Positions 1-12,454 of a stretch of 64,000 nt of DNA are shown piece by piece. Every line of letters starts with the position of its first letter. Positions within the stretch are counted from its first letter, which is position 1. Origin of the DNA: Sipunculus nudus (lineage: Eukaryota > Annelida > Sipuncula > Golfingiida > Sipunculidae); assembly GCA_026874595.1 (NCBI GenBank), contig CM049308.1, forward strand, positions 50,846,624-50,910,623. The letters run 5' to 3'. The notes below the pieces were generated by a model, which saw only the letters and a program-made list of their open reading frames with translations, ran no database searches and had not been told where the DNA came from. Position numbers and translations under genes: made by a program.

Positions 1-213
1 ACTTCCGAAATATGATAAAAAATTTTATTACTGGTAAAGTCCCTTCTTTTTTAATATAGTAACTTAAAAAACAGAACTTATTAGGGACTTCTTTAATAAT
101 AATCAATAATAAAATAATGAGTATATATTTACATGTATACACATACATATATATACATATACAGGATATAATTTGAGGTAGGATGTTCATTTATCCTCTC
201 TGGTTTGACCTAC

Positions 214-400
214 CAGTGATTCGCCTACAGTCCTTGAAATCCTGCCTTATCGTACAGTGTCCCCACAGACTCACGTCCTCACGGGTATCCTTATAGTACA
301 CCCTGTGCCAGTCAGGGGCCACTAGTGCTGCCAGCAAAGTCACTGCGGCAAGAGCAACCATCAGCACACAAACCAGAGTCACTACGGACGGCTGAGACAT
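214..400 (-). CDS. Claudin/PMP22-like four-helix membrane protein, exon 1 only (gene runs off window)
   Basis: Seen: an ATG at 400 opens a 62-codon exon whose product has a hydrophobic first helix (about residues 7-29), a Trp at about 31, then the extracellular motif S-L-W-G-H-C followed by another Cys (D-C-R-R). The exon is closed by a strong donor (G|GTAGGT) at 214/213, leaving one base of a split codon (phase 1). Family knowledge: W...GLW..C...C in the first extracellular loop typifies claudins, PMP22/EMP and related four-helix proteins acting at cell contacts. The complete gene at 5181-8152 has the same exon-1 layout and the same phase, so the two are probably tandem paralogues. Exons for helices 2-4 must lie to the left of the window. 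I cannot tell claudin proper from PMP22-like or calcium-channel gamma-like members. Confidence 0.6.
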
Positions 401-3400
401 CGTGCGTCAGGTCGACTTCAGGTTATCTGTAATTTTCTTTGTTTGACAACTACTGCCACTCAACGTACGCAGTGTGTGAGCGGGCTGAATATGCTACCAG
501 CAGTTTGCAACAGCTGTAACAGTTAAACTATTGAATACAGCACGCACAGCTCATAGCTGGTTAACTTCTTGTCTCTCTCGTAACCATTCTAAAGAACAAG
601 GATGTCCCGTGGAAGAACTAGTATTACCTCATGGCTGTTGTATTCTGTGTCCACAATGAATGTGTTCATCAATTCAAAGGCTAGGGCCTAGTAGGGGTCT
701 TCCTTTGTCAGCTGAATAAATTAGCATGGCGTTGTCCTCAGCACGTTACGCGTGAATTAAGTCTAGTTTGGCAGTGGTTTAGGTGACGTCGTGTGACACT
801 GACAGTGCAGTACCTGACTCATAAAGAGTACACGACCTTAAATACACCCGTCCACAGGTTTTTCCGCATCATATTATTTGCACTAAAGAAGACGTGTGTC
901 CCTTTGGTCCACCATTTATTATTAGACATATCCAGCGACAGATAAAATACTGCACCGTCTGTTGTGTATCCAGCTGACATCTGACGCGTCTGACACGCTT
1001 GTAACACACGACACGGCATCAGCCATGCCACAGGCGGCCTGCACTTTTTTAGTGTAGCCTATAAATCTTGCGCTGTTTAGACTCGTCAGATTTTTTATAC
1101 TTCCTGTATACTATAAACCAGACAACACCATGACGTCGACGCTTTAACAACATACACGAACACCCAACTGGAGTGGGCCGACCGGTCCACAAGTATAGTG
1201 ATCATGCATGTTACAATTCAGATACGTCGTGTTGGTTCACGCGTTGTGATGGTCACGGTTGGTTGCACCGCCGGTTTACGTTTGGACTACCCGAGAGATA
1301 TACATATAAGTATTAAGTACACACGACTACCAGTAAACACTGCGTAGTACACTCGGTGTCAGTAGAATTACAGACCCATGTATAAGTTAACTACGACATT
1401 TCGAAAGTTAAGACATGCAGGGTCCACAAGATGGTTATCGTGGTTAGGTGCGATATTAAAGGACTGGTCATTGGTAACAGCTACAAAACTACGAGATAAT
1501 AGTCCTTGCAGTCAGAGAGCGAGTACGTGCATACTGGTGTCCATATTACGCTATTACGTCTGAAATACGAGGTCTTCGCGACACAGCGCTAGCATCATGT
1601 GTATATGATACAAACCCTTATAATTCCATCACATGCACTCACTGAAATGGGGCAAGTTTTAAAATTTGACATGTTTACATTTTCCTCTCTTATAGTATCG
1701 CTTATTTTCTTCTTCAAATAAACGAAAAAAGGGCGTGTGTTAAGTCGCCCCCTCCCCAAGATTTCTAGAGGTCTGATGTCTTTTAGTGTTAATAGGTCAA
1801 AGGTCAAGGTCATAAAAACACACATAATCGTTTTTCCTTAACATCTTCGTGAAAAACGGAGGTAAAAAATAGATTCTGTAACACTAGGCAGCGTGAAATG
1901 TCTAGGGGAATGAATAAAGAAGTCAGTGTTTTTTTTGTTAACAAATAATTATAATTTATTCTTAAAACAATCCTAACATTACAATACACTAAATCATTAC
2001 AATTATACAGTATAACAACAGTAAATCAATACAATTACACTGTATAACAAATAAAGTGTTCGGATCCTAGGCTTTGATTCTGGATACCACCACTGTCACA
2101 GCTCAATAAATCCTTTAAAACATATAATCCAGATGAACAGTTCACGTAAATCTTCTCAGAGAATAATATAGTCCAATGTAATCTCGAAATCAATCTGTTG
2201 TAATTCAAAAGTGAAGTCCTGGCAATAATCCCAAAGGCAAACTGAAGACTATATAAAATCAGTTAAAATTTCGAAGAATATCTATAAGTTCTGCAATTAT
2301 CGGAAAGGTCCCAAAACTGACTCACACTTTTCCATGTCCGCTGGAATTTTTTTCTTTCTCCTCTTCCTCGGCTCTAAACACAGCCCCTATTTATAACATT
2401 TTCTTCCGAAAATACTAGAAAATGGAAAATCCCAAAGAACAATACACACGTTACAGGAAAAGACTTAAAAAATCTAGAACAAAGAACGCTGTGCTTCTAC
2501 ACTTCAGACCCCAAATGCGAGCCAGGCCAACTCGCACGTCTCCCATCGCAACGAGCTATGCCTGCGCTACAAGAATCAGAATGTCAACGCCAAACCCTGC
2601 TCATAACAAATCAGATACACGCAACACTAAAAAGATACATGTTACACCATGGGCCACCAGTTAGAATATAAAAATACTGTCGCCATGACAGCGTTTTATC
2701 GCTCATATTGCATATTTGATTTTAAAAGGTGGGGGATGACTCGCCGGTGGGGGAGGGTAATCAAAGTAGGGACAACTTTTTATAAATATACACACTAACA
2801 CACAGACGTGCATTCACACACAGCTACCTGTTTATATACCTTTTATTGTCTTTATGACATATTTAAATTATATTACAATTAAGTATAAGGTTTAAAAATG
2901 AGGTATTATGTTAATTCTAACAGTATATGTTAATTTTAAATCAGGTTTTAGATTTGAAGTAGTTCCAAGTAACCTCAGAAATGAAACCAAGGTCTATTTT
3001 TCTAATTATTAATAATTTTATAACCTTTTTACAAGGGAAAAAGGTTGATGTAATAATAATCCTCCTGCAATTTAGAGAGCATAATATCTATATATTGAAA
3101 ATAAAATTATTAATAATTAGAAAGTGTGTTTGTGTGTTTAGGGGGATACATATAACCCCTGTATTGAGGCCCCTGTCGATTTATACAGATTTACATAAAA
3201 TCTAGGATTAAATCAAATAAAACTGTTCAAATCAATCTTTGGCTAGTAATGCATCATCTTAAACCAACTTTGTCATAAAGTGTGAAAAAAGTGTGATAAA
3301 TTTCAAAGTTTTAGGGTTATGGCTGGAGGTTTCCGATGTAAATGAGCCAACTTTTTTAATGTAAACATGAATATTCATGCAATCATGAGGAGCATTGCTT

Positions 3401-3810
3401 CCTCCATGATGACGAGCATGTTAAATGTCAGACACATCCACATCTCCAAGTAGGATGAGAAAAGTGTCGAGAGCGGACTTGCATGCAGAAAACATTTCCT
3501 ATATTGTTAACACTGAAATATTTGTTACTGACCTCTGTTAATTTTATTGATTTCTATGTAAGAGGAATATTAATGTCTACCAGTACTAATAATAATTTTA
3601 CAAACATATAGACAGCATGTCGGATTTGGCTGTTGTTAACATGGTGTTTTTTACCGTGTTAACCGGTGGAAGTAGTTTCCTTCCTCTTGCTTCCCGGAAG
3701 CAGTTTCCCTTACCAGAGTTGGTGATCTCTTTTATAAAATCCAGACAGGCATTCCTTAAAAGTCTACACAGATATTTCACATGACATTAGACCTTTGAGA
3801 AACAAGCTAA
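401..3810. other. Intergenic, no gene recognised
   Basis: About 3.4 kb upstream of the first claudin-like exon. Six-frame reading shows only short frames with no recognisable domain. The longest, at 819-1031 on the minus strand (70 codons) and 2422-2664 on the plus strand (80 codons), have no membrane segment, motif or splice context that I can support. The DNA is AT-rich with scattered homopolymer runs. It probably includes the promoter of the minus-strand gene starting at 400, but no convincing core-promoter motif was identified. Confidence 0.4.
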
Positions 3811-4017
3811 CAGGGGCGGATTTAGAGGGGTCCTCTCTTTCGACCTAAAATATCTTGGAAGTAGAATAATACTCGCTAGCTTGATAAAAAAAAAAAAGCT
3901 CCAGATTACGCGACTCTCCGCTTTCTTCTCCATACTTCTGCATGGGTTATTTCCCGGTACACTTGTTTACTTGACCAGGGGAGTTGAGCCTTTTCTAAAA
4001 TCCTCTGTCTGCCCCTG
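3811..4017. mobile_element. Short hAT-like MITE candidate
   Basis: The segment opens with CAGGGGCGGATTTAGAGGGG and closes with the approximate reverse complement ending TCTGCCCCTG, giving imperfect terminal inverted repeats that begin CAGGGGC. That start fits the CAGNG ends usual in hAT elements and resembles the ends of the two better-supported copies at 29737-30125 and 59544-59850. No clear 8-bp target duplication is visible at the edges, so the assignment is tentative. It carries no coding sequence. Confidence 0.4.
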
Positions 4018-4746
4018 TGTATGGTGCATTTACCAAAGAAATTCCCAAATCCTGAATAATAACGTAACAAAGAATTCTGGAAATATTTTTTTTTTAATTT
4101 CAAATGAGAACGAAATATGTACAAAATAAAAGCATGAATATGCTGTGGGTTATGTTTATTGGTTTCATTATAAACAGCGAAGATATCATGAAATGATATA
4201 AATAAATATATATATATTTATATATATATAATACTTGTATATGATTCCAAGCGGTAATCTTAGAAAGATTGAAAACATAAGATAATATTTTCATACGAAA
4301 AAAAAATAAGATTAATAAAATTCGACCTACATCGGTTTACAGAACAATAACTTCTTTCACATCTATAAAAACGTACGGAATGTTTGATTGAACATTGGTG
4401 GAAACCCCTGATTACCAAAATCTTTATTGTGAAACAACCATAATCATTGAAGAATTTAATATAATAGGTTCTCATATATACGTGTGATCCAGATTGTATA
4501 CTGAAAATAACGTTTCACGACCTGTAAGCCAAATAGAATATTTTACAAAATATAACATGCTGACCAAAATGACAAAAAAGTGACATATACAATTATGCGG
4601 AACATATGAACATATATAATTAATTAATATAAAACACAGCAGATGTATAGGATGTTGGTTTTACTCAACTTTTTTCGTTTTTTATATTCAATTCAAAACG
4701 TATAACTTTATATACGTTATAAAGTTTTTTTTCTGGTAAACATGAG
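4018..4746. other. AT-rich spacer, nothing recognised
   Basis: Very AT-rich sequence with an (AT)n-type stretch near 4200-4232. Open frames here are low-complexity and I see no exon. Confidence 0.4.
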
Positions 4747-5116
4747 GGGTCTGTTGCGATAACGTGATGTTGGTGACTAAAAGCCCATTGCTATATGTTT
4801 GTTACTATGGTGACCATGATGACGTCACAATTTAAACGGTAGATGTTCATTTTAGAGGTTTTTAATGCTTATTTTACCATTTTAACGCATTATTTCCAAA
4901 CATTTATTTCTCTATAATAAGGAGAAATATATACTGCTGTATATATAAGTATATATCTCCAGTATATTACAAAATATCACTTTTGTTTAAAACCTGCGTT
5001 AAAGATTGTAAAATAAACCATTGAAAAAACCCCTAAAATGCACAATTACCATTGAAACGTGGCATTTAGGCCTGCTTCTAGAATTAAATCTGATAAAATG
5101 TTATTGCAACAGACCC
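4747..5116. mobile_element. Palindromic MITE with GGGTCTGTTGC ends
   Basis: The left end GGGTCTGTTGCGATAAC pairs with the right end GTTATTGCAACAGACCC (16 of 17 positions), and inner symmetry continues (AACGCA near 4886, TGCGTT near 4996). This is the structure of a non-coding miniature inverted-repeat element of about 370 bp. The flanks TGAG and TAAG may be a 4-bp duplication with one mismatch, so the superfamily is unresolved. It sits immediately downstream of the 3' end of the claudin-like gene on the minus strand, and its TTTATT at 4903-4908 could supply a poly(A) signal to that gene. Confidence 0.55.
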
Positions 5117-5180
5117 TAAGAACTTATAGAAGGCACCGTGTTTAAGGTTAGTTGGAATCAAGATGGCGGCCGCGTGGTGT

Positions 5181-6659
5181 TCAGTATCTCGTTTTCTCCT
5201 TGGTCTTTTTGGTGCTGGTGATCTTGCCATTACTGTAGGACTCGCTGGTGACCGTGGTCTTATCCATCACGTGAGGCCAGCCCTCTATCTTCCTGTGGAA
5301 GATGACGGCAAACAGTATCAGTATGGCACTGATCACGGCAAGGAGGAAGGCGATGATGGCCAAAACAAAGGCCCACCCCCACCACCAGTTACCGACTGCT
5401 CCGACTGCGGCGCTGAACCGCTCGCTCTCCCACAGCTTTGCCACGTCTTCGTGAGTGTTCGACCCCCACACAGCAAGCGCCACCAGTCCGAAAAACGCTG
5501 CAACAAGACGTCAGTAAAACTCAATACTCAATAAAACACGGACAAGTTCCATGTCAGTCCATTTTATTATGGTCTTTCTACATTGCACATTTTACAAGGT
5601 CAATTCTTTACATTTGTTTTATCAGTTGTTCACTGCAAACTAACTAATGTTCGTAAAATAGTTTTCCAAGAACACATGGCTGAAAATGTTCTATGCAGTG
5701 CCTTAATTATGATCAAATGATGGCCTCTCAAAATCAAAACAAGTTTTAAGTTTCCAGTTGCTCTTTACTTATCTTGGGCCAACTTAAAGAGTCCACCCTT
5801 ACTGTGTTTCTATATAATACCCTAGGGAACATCTAAATCCCGGCTGTCGTCACTGAGTATGAAATTTATTTATCTTACTTGTTCTCTATGACAACTGGTC
5901 CAGTCATAGGAGAATCTCTGATATCTGCACTACGTCATGACTTTGCATAAGTTGCCTCATCTGCTGATTACATTAACACTTTATATTGAACTCGGCATAC
6001 ATCAGTATACAACGGTTATACGCTCATATGTGGATGCACAACTCAGAAGTTTAAAGCAGCGGGAAAAGATGGCGGTGTATGTACCACGTTCGTCATAACC
6101 AGACCCAGCTATTCACCCTGGCTGGTTGGGATATGCACAAAGTAGATTGGAGTCTCAACTACCCTGCTGTTACCCGGTATGACCAACAATACAGCTCTTT
6201 TAGGTTTATGAAAGGTAAGCTAGTTGGTAAGGACGACGACAGAGGGCGTTCTCCTACCTCCGATGACGATGGAGATGAAGGTGCCCAGGAGCAGCCATCT
6301 TGCCATGCGGCGGTAGAAGAAGAACAGGTACACCGTCCCGAACAGCACAGCAATCACCAGCCCCAGGAAACTCAGCAGCTGCAGGACCGCCGCCGCCCTC
6401 GCTCCCTCTGTTACCAGAAAGAAAACCCAGTTTATAACAAATACATAAACGGGGACATATACCAAGCGGCATGTCCAGTAGCTCACGGTACATAAATGCA
6501 TATGAAACCGTTTTTATTTGTGTCATTTTTATTCATTTAATAAGACCTTCGAGTTTTATGACCTATTTATCATTTAAGGTACACCTTAACTTAATTCTTG
6601 TGATCTTATTCGTCATGCAGGAAGTTTTATTTATTACCTGAGAAGATATAACCATATAG

Positions 6660-6716
<57 letters not shown>

Positions 6717-8152
6717 TCAGTGTCTCATTAAATGTCGGATTAATAGGTCCCCTTTGATTAGTTATGTAAGACTAATGTTTTTTCTCAGAGATTAGTGTCT
6801 TAATTTTTCAATCCGACCTTCTTTACGATTACAGTTATTAGGAGGACTCTTGTAGTGTGCACAGGCTACAGACCATGTAGCATTACATACGCCGTATCTA
6901 CAGCGTCACTATATGCATGCACATTTACTGGAAACATGGCTACTTTCAGTATAAAGAGAAATATTATAATGCATCCAGGTACGTAAAGCATTTTAATTCA
7001 CATTTTAATTGATTATTGTTATTTCAAAGGTTTCAGTATTTATACTTCTGTATATACTATAATTTTAGCAAACAATAATCCATGTATGTTGTTCCATCAT
7101 GATCAAAGCAATTGTTTGTTTATCAAGTACAACTGTGACATCAATTATCAGTTCAAAGATGTTGATAAAGTAAACAAGTTCTAAAAACGACCTTGACAGT
7201 CTTGTAAGGTGGTTAACGTCTACTAATTAATAAAGTATTTTAAAGATCATTTCTAAAATTAACATTCATTAAAGGATGATAGAAATGCTAAAAAATCATA
7301 GTTAAAATAGGTGTCTAAAGAGATTGCCTTTACGACTAACCTTTCCACTAAAGCAGCACTTTTCTTTCTGCACTATACTACTCCATAGTCTAAAGAATTG
7401 AGCTTCTTGTGCAAGAGAAAGAGAAAAATATCCGAATTCCTCAAATAGGACTGAATTGAATATTAAGAAATATACCAAAAATTACCAAATATCATCTACA
7501 TATAGTATAGTCTGTTAACAGTAATATATGGGCAAGGAATGTACTTAAATTGAATACATATAAAGCTTCAAGGTTTGTTTATAAAAACGCAAGTAGAGTA
7601 TTTTTTTCCCTATCATATGAAACCAAACACCCTCCAAAAGAGCTAAAAAAGTTTGCAAAAAGCATATTATACAGCAAAACTGAACATACGTGTCACCATT
7701 TGCCAACTAAAGGGAAGCCATTACGGACACATTGCAAATGAGTGAATGGAGATGGGTCACACATATTTTATGAGTCAGTGCACCTGTACACCTGTGACAC
7801 ATTCGGGGGACCAGCTGGTCTTAAAATGTCAGTTTACCTGTGAATGGGAAAATTCTACATGAAGACACCTATCATGACTGAAAGAGGTCACTATTGAAAA
7901 GCCATTACCTGAGTCATGACTGCTAATACAGTGAGTCCAGCCAAAAACACGATAGAAAAACAGTCCATCATAGTTTGTTGTTGTGCAGGTCCGCCATAAT
8001 CCCATCACAACCGTCATCTTGTTGCCCGTTTCGACCTCCACTTCAGCCCCGTTCCAATGGGGGGCACATAAGGCCACGATGCTAAGCGTGGCTGCGATGC
8101 CGAGGATTATCAGCCCGACATGGGCGAAAATGTGTGCTGCGTACACCTTCAT
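5181..8152 (-). CDS. Claudin/PMP22-like four-helix membrane protein, complete, 3 exons
   Basis: Predicted exons are 8152-7909, 6407-6258 and 5497-5181, totalling 711 nt and 236 aa. Both introns are phase 1 and GT-AG: donors G|GTAATG and G|GTAGGA, acceptors TAACAG and TTGCAG. Exon 1 encodes helix 1 (about 7-30), then Trp33, Gly51-Leu52-Trp53, Cys56 and Cys75, the family pattern W...GLW..C...C of the first extracellular loop. Exon 2 encodes helix 2 and the start of helix 3. Exon 3 completes helix 3, then a Trp-rich turn (G-N-W-W-W-G-W), helix 4 and a short Lys-rich cytoplasmic tail. Family members are junction or contact proteins; the particular role is unknown. The tail ends K-T-R-Y, not an obvious canonical PDZ ligand. 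A TATA-like TGTATATACAG lies about 40 bp upstream of the ATG. Confidence 0.75.
6667..6713. repeat. (AG)n microsatellite
   Basis: An uninterrupted AG dinucleotide run inside intron 1 of the claudin-like gene. It is probably length-polymorphic; no other function is visible. Confidence 0.9.
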
Positions 8153-8945
8153 GACTGTTGTTTACCGCAGCTATACCTGTCACTGACTGTATATACAGAA
8201 CTATACGGCTGGCCGCCTCCCGCTCCCATGCTCCACGCTCCGCTGGTCACGAATAATGTTACACCGGCCGTCTTGTAACTCCATTGATGACGTACCTTAG
8301 GGCCCGCCAGCTGCATGTCTACATATACGTAATATCTTTATACATACGCTCCTGTATATTTGGGGGATGGGATTTTCTTAAATATTTGTCCATAAAATGG
8401 ATGTCTTCTTGAGCACCTTTTCCATAAATAAGTGCGGGAGAGAGATAAACCTTATTATTATAAAATTTCGATATAAAATTATGATCAATTGCAACATTAA
8501 ACTAACAGATGTTTTAGCTAATCAGATGAAAGCACGTGACAGAAAACGAAAATTCATCAAGTTTTATTATTTTTTTAATGATATGTCCGAGTGGCTGGAC
8601 AAACGGTTCATTTATGTTGAAAATCAAAATAAAAACCTGGTTAAACCGGTACCGCTTTGGTGAAGATATTTCTTAATGATACCGTCTGACAGAGCTGAGA
8701 AAGTTCAATTTGAACTGAGTCTGGCCGGATGTATTCGTCACATCCACCTACAACTTCCGGTTTTAAAACTAACTGATGGAGATTGTCCTCGCACATCCAG
8801 TAAATGATACCAAAATACAAAAGTATGAAAGCGATTGTTGGTTACCCAATTAAAACATAGATAAACTAAATCTTAAGAGAAGCAGTTGTGACATATGCTT
8901 TCATATGAACTGCGAAAGTGTTGTGACTGGAATATGACCCTGAGA

Positions 8946-9022
<77 letters not shown>

Positions 9023-9240
9023 AATATATATATATATAAAACACTTATATGGATTCAATTCTTATATGAATTAAATGCACTGGCCATTTCATGGTAGTTT
9101 TACCAGAACTCAAACAGTTTTGATGCAGTTTTAGTGATTTAGATAATCAATCTACTTTGAAAATATTTTTATCATGGGCGTACTTTAATTCTCAACTAAA
9201 CCAATTTGCATCCTCGGTCATCATAAAATCACGTCCAAAT
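8153..9240. other. Spacer upstream of claudin-like gene, with (AT)n tract
   Basis: Contains the presumed promoter of the minus-strand claudin-like gene and an (AT)n tract from about 8948 to 9010 with degenerate continuation to about 9038. The 88-codon frame at 8397-8663 is Lys/Ile-rich with no recognisable domain, and I do not call it a gene. Confidence 0.45.
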
Positions 9241-9244
9241 CTAA

Positions 9245-9400
9245 TTTATCAACTCCTGCTGAGCCAAGGTCCTGAATGCCTGTGGCGACCTCTAGTGAAC
9301 AATGCCGGTCGTATCGACTGATCCACATGACTCCACCGTAATAACTGTTGGTGTACGAACTGGACGACTCCTTGACTGTCATACATATTCCCAAGGTACA
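9245..9400 (-). pseudogene. Relic of an SLC16/MCT last exon
   Basis: Read on the minus strand, one frame gives V-K-E-S-S-S-S-Y-T-N-S-Y-Y-G-G-V-M-W and then R-Y-D-R...L-E-V-A-T. The intact last exons in this window read Y-I-K-D-S-T-G-S-Y-T-Y-G-F-Y-G-G-G and then R-Y-I-R..P-D-V-A-T. The final transmembrane segment between these blocks is largely deleted, and no other MCT exon was found beside it. The plus-strand tail GCGACCTCTAGTG also parallels GCGACATCTGGTGG at 22568 and 43966. This is best explained as a decayed outlier of the cluster starting at 22.5 kb. Confidence is limited by shortness. Confidence 0.4.
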
Positions 9401-9429
9401 GAAACAAGATGGTATGGAAGAGAAAATCC

Positions 9430-12420
9430 ATTCAGTTTACCCATCTCTTTAAATATAATTCTATGTTTTATATAACCTACACAATAATTGAAATATTTCT
9501 ATCTGTATATTTATGCATGTCCCATTATATATCTGCATAGAACTAAACTCATATGTAACTACAAACAGTTAAGACTAAAGAGCAAAGTATTTATGTTAAA
9601 AAGTAAAAAATTACTTTATGATAATTTACAGTATCGTTCACAGAAATGTGTTAATTTCTCACCGATGAAATACCCTGGCCTTCTATATTCCTATGATTTG
9701 GTTCAAAATAATACAGTGTATCAGCACGATTTTCTTCAGTTGCCAAATAGTAAGAACATTATGGATGTATATGAATTCTATTCATTTATAATATAAATTA
9801 AATCTGACAAGTGGTCCAGTAATGGACCTTTAGTGTCCTACATTTTCTTTTGCTTCTGCGACCCCATCCTAATAAAATATCAGGGAGTATTCAGACACCC
9901 ACTTTGACGTGAAGCACTACTGCTGTCGCTTTGAGGTATATGTCAAATTTAAGGAAATACTATATAATTTTTTCACTAAGTTAACCTTTTAACTTTTTTG
10001 CAAGGCCTCTTTTAGCTTAATCTAAGTCCCTGTGTCCCGGGAAATTGTTGACTTAATGTCTGTCAGATTATTAAACTTCAAAAGCTCCTCACCCCGTAAC
10101 AGCATTGACTTTCAGTGCAGTCCAAGCTTGCTCGACTTGAGTAAGGCCCAGTATGACGCCTTCATATGAGTTTTGACTTAGTATTTATATGACAGCTAAA
10201 TCGGATCAAGACAACAATTTAAGACTTATACCATTTCTCTATAGGAGGGCGTAAAATATCTAAAACCATGTCATTTTTGATATACAAAAAAAGATACTGA
10301 AATGCATCACACGAATTGGTAATATTAATCAACACATTGTTATTTAAATTGATTATGCAATGAATAATATGTGCCCTTAAAACTAGTATTTCCTCGCATA
10401 AATGTGTTTATGACATTATGATTTATAAACAATTTCAACTTAGAAATGTTCTTTTTTATGTAGATTGTAATTTTTATGTAGCGCAGATTAATAATTTTAC
10501 AGCCGTTTTATTTCTGAACGAATTCCCTCGACCGCATGATGAGTATAATCATAAGAAACCTCGCCTGGCTCTGATGTATGGAAGTGTATATTAAACATAA
10601 ACGAAAGGGAAAAGTAATGAGGTTGCCAAGAACGCTTACTCTCGAAAACAATTATAACTGTCAAAAAAACATACTTCTATATCATCGATATCAATTGATA
10701 CATGTAAGGTTAAATGTAGTACGCGAATCTGTATCAGTGCTTGAAACAACAGAGTCGTAACGTAAACAGAGTTATATTTTTATTCTAGTGTGGGGGCATA
10801 TGTCACAGAGTAATTTTTCCCTGTAAAAAGTCCACACCCTACATTTTTGTGATCCTTAGACCTTAAACTTTACAAAAAAATATTGTGCCAATTTTTCTAT
10901 AGTAGTTTTGTTTTTAAGGTCAAATTGATTTTAGAGCAAAAATTGAGGACCATTATATATAAATATTTCATACAGAGAGATATTTAACAACAAAACACCT
11001 CAAAATGGTTAGTAAGATATATTACATCACAATAACTTAGACTAGACACTCACAGACTGTGTTAAGACGTTTATCACAATATTAGAGAGCACCCGTAGAG
11101 CGCAAACCTCCGCCAACACATGGATCCGCATCAAGATCCATCAGACTAATCATGAAAATTAATCAGCTGTTGTTTGTCCACCAGTATATTGTTCTACAAA
11201 AAGTCATTGATGAATTCATTAAAAAAATCATATAGAGACAGCAAGGTATCCTTGGGTAGTTTGTGCAATGTACATATGGCGGACCACTTGCTGATTTCAG
11301 GCAACCTGTATCGTATACAGTATGGCGCCACTTTCCTTGGTTTTAACCAGTGACTAAATATTGGCTTCATTTATACATAACATATGAAAATGGCCCTGTT
11401 ATTCTTCCATTTGATATGATTTTGTTATTGCGTCATCCTATTGTTCGATTATTACATCACCAACATCACTATCCGCTCGCTGATAGTGAAGGTATAGAAA
11501 CACGTCTCTGACGGTTAGTTTATCCAAAGTATATCTAAAGGTTCCTAAAGAATTCTATGGAGTAATTTTATGTTTTGGTCATAATCCAAGAAATAATTTA
11601 TAAAAGTTTCAGGTGGATGACTAAATTTTTTTACATATTTTGTGAAGAATAAACAACAGAAAAAAGGACAACTTTGACTGGATTTAGTGCCAGATCCTCA
11701 CTAACCCAACCCAAAGTTTTAGGAAATTCTACCTAGATCACCATTCACAGTGAAATGGAGTAAATATTAAGAAACAAAATAATATATAATAATAACATTG
11801 TTCATATAACCTCAGCTTTGTGCGGGCTATAGCATATCATTTAGGAGCAATTATACCTTCTGTGGAGTAGCTATTTTCATCAGTTATTTACAGACATTTA
11901 TTTACAGACATTTAGAGTAGAATGAGACATGTAAAGGACAGATAATCAACATTGAATGAAATGCATGTTTTGCTGAAGAATACTTTAAGGAGAGTGTTTT
12001 GAAAAACAAAACAAAGGGACCTTAGAAAATTTAGAATTTTAGAAAAGTCCTGTTGAAGGAAACAAACGAAGTAAATATCAATCATAACAAAAAAGTGTCA
12101 TCATTACTCATAATGTGATCGAACGTGTTTACAGATGTTCTTCTATCCCATCTTTAACCCCCCCCCCCCCGATGGTTTATTTTTTAAACTATTTTGTTTG
12201 GTGGGCCAATTTCTTTTATACATTTATGGGAATATGTAACCGAGGCATTCAGGTTATACTAGTACAATAACAACAAGTGACCCATGGGTCATGACGCTCA
12301 GCTGACTGGGAAGAGATTCGCAAAAGGAAATTTTATCATCAGAATGGTAGTATATACCCATTCAACTGAAGCATCAAACAGATTAACCAACAGGCCAAGA
12401 TTTAGTCTGTATTTATATAT
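9430..12420. other. Intergenic, no gene recognised
   Basis: About 3 kb without supportable coding sequence. The 102-codon frame at 9488-9796 is AT-driven low complexity. The stretch around 11080-11150 (AGAGCGCAAACCTCCGCC...) looks like a dispersed repeat head, and a 12-C run lies near 12160. The GTGGGGGCATATGT near 10791 recurs inverted near 21750, suggesting another unclassified dispersed family. Confidence 0.35.
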
Positions 12421-12454
12421 CTCAAAATAGAGAAAAATGTGTTAAATTTTAAAA

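Noticed and set aside
819..1031. 70-codon minus-strand frame upstream of the first claudin-like exon
   Set aside because: Trp/Cys-containing but no domain, splice or signal-peptide evidence. It could be chance.
8873..9058. Ile/Tyr repeat frames across (AT)n tracts, also at 20113-20665 and 34960-35293
   Set aside because: Direct translation of AT dinucleotide repeats.
9488..9796. 102-codon plus-strand frame
   Set aside because: AT-driven composition (Tyr/Ile/Lys/Leu) with no motif; expected by chance in this base composition.
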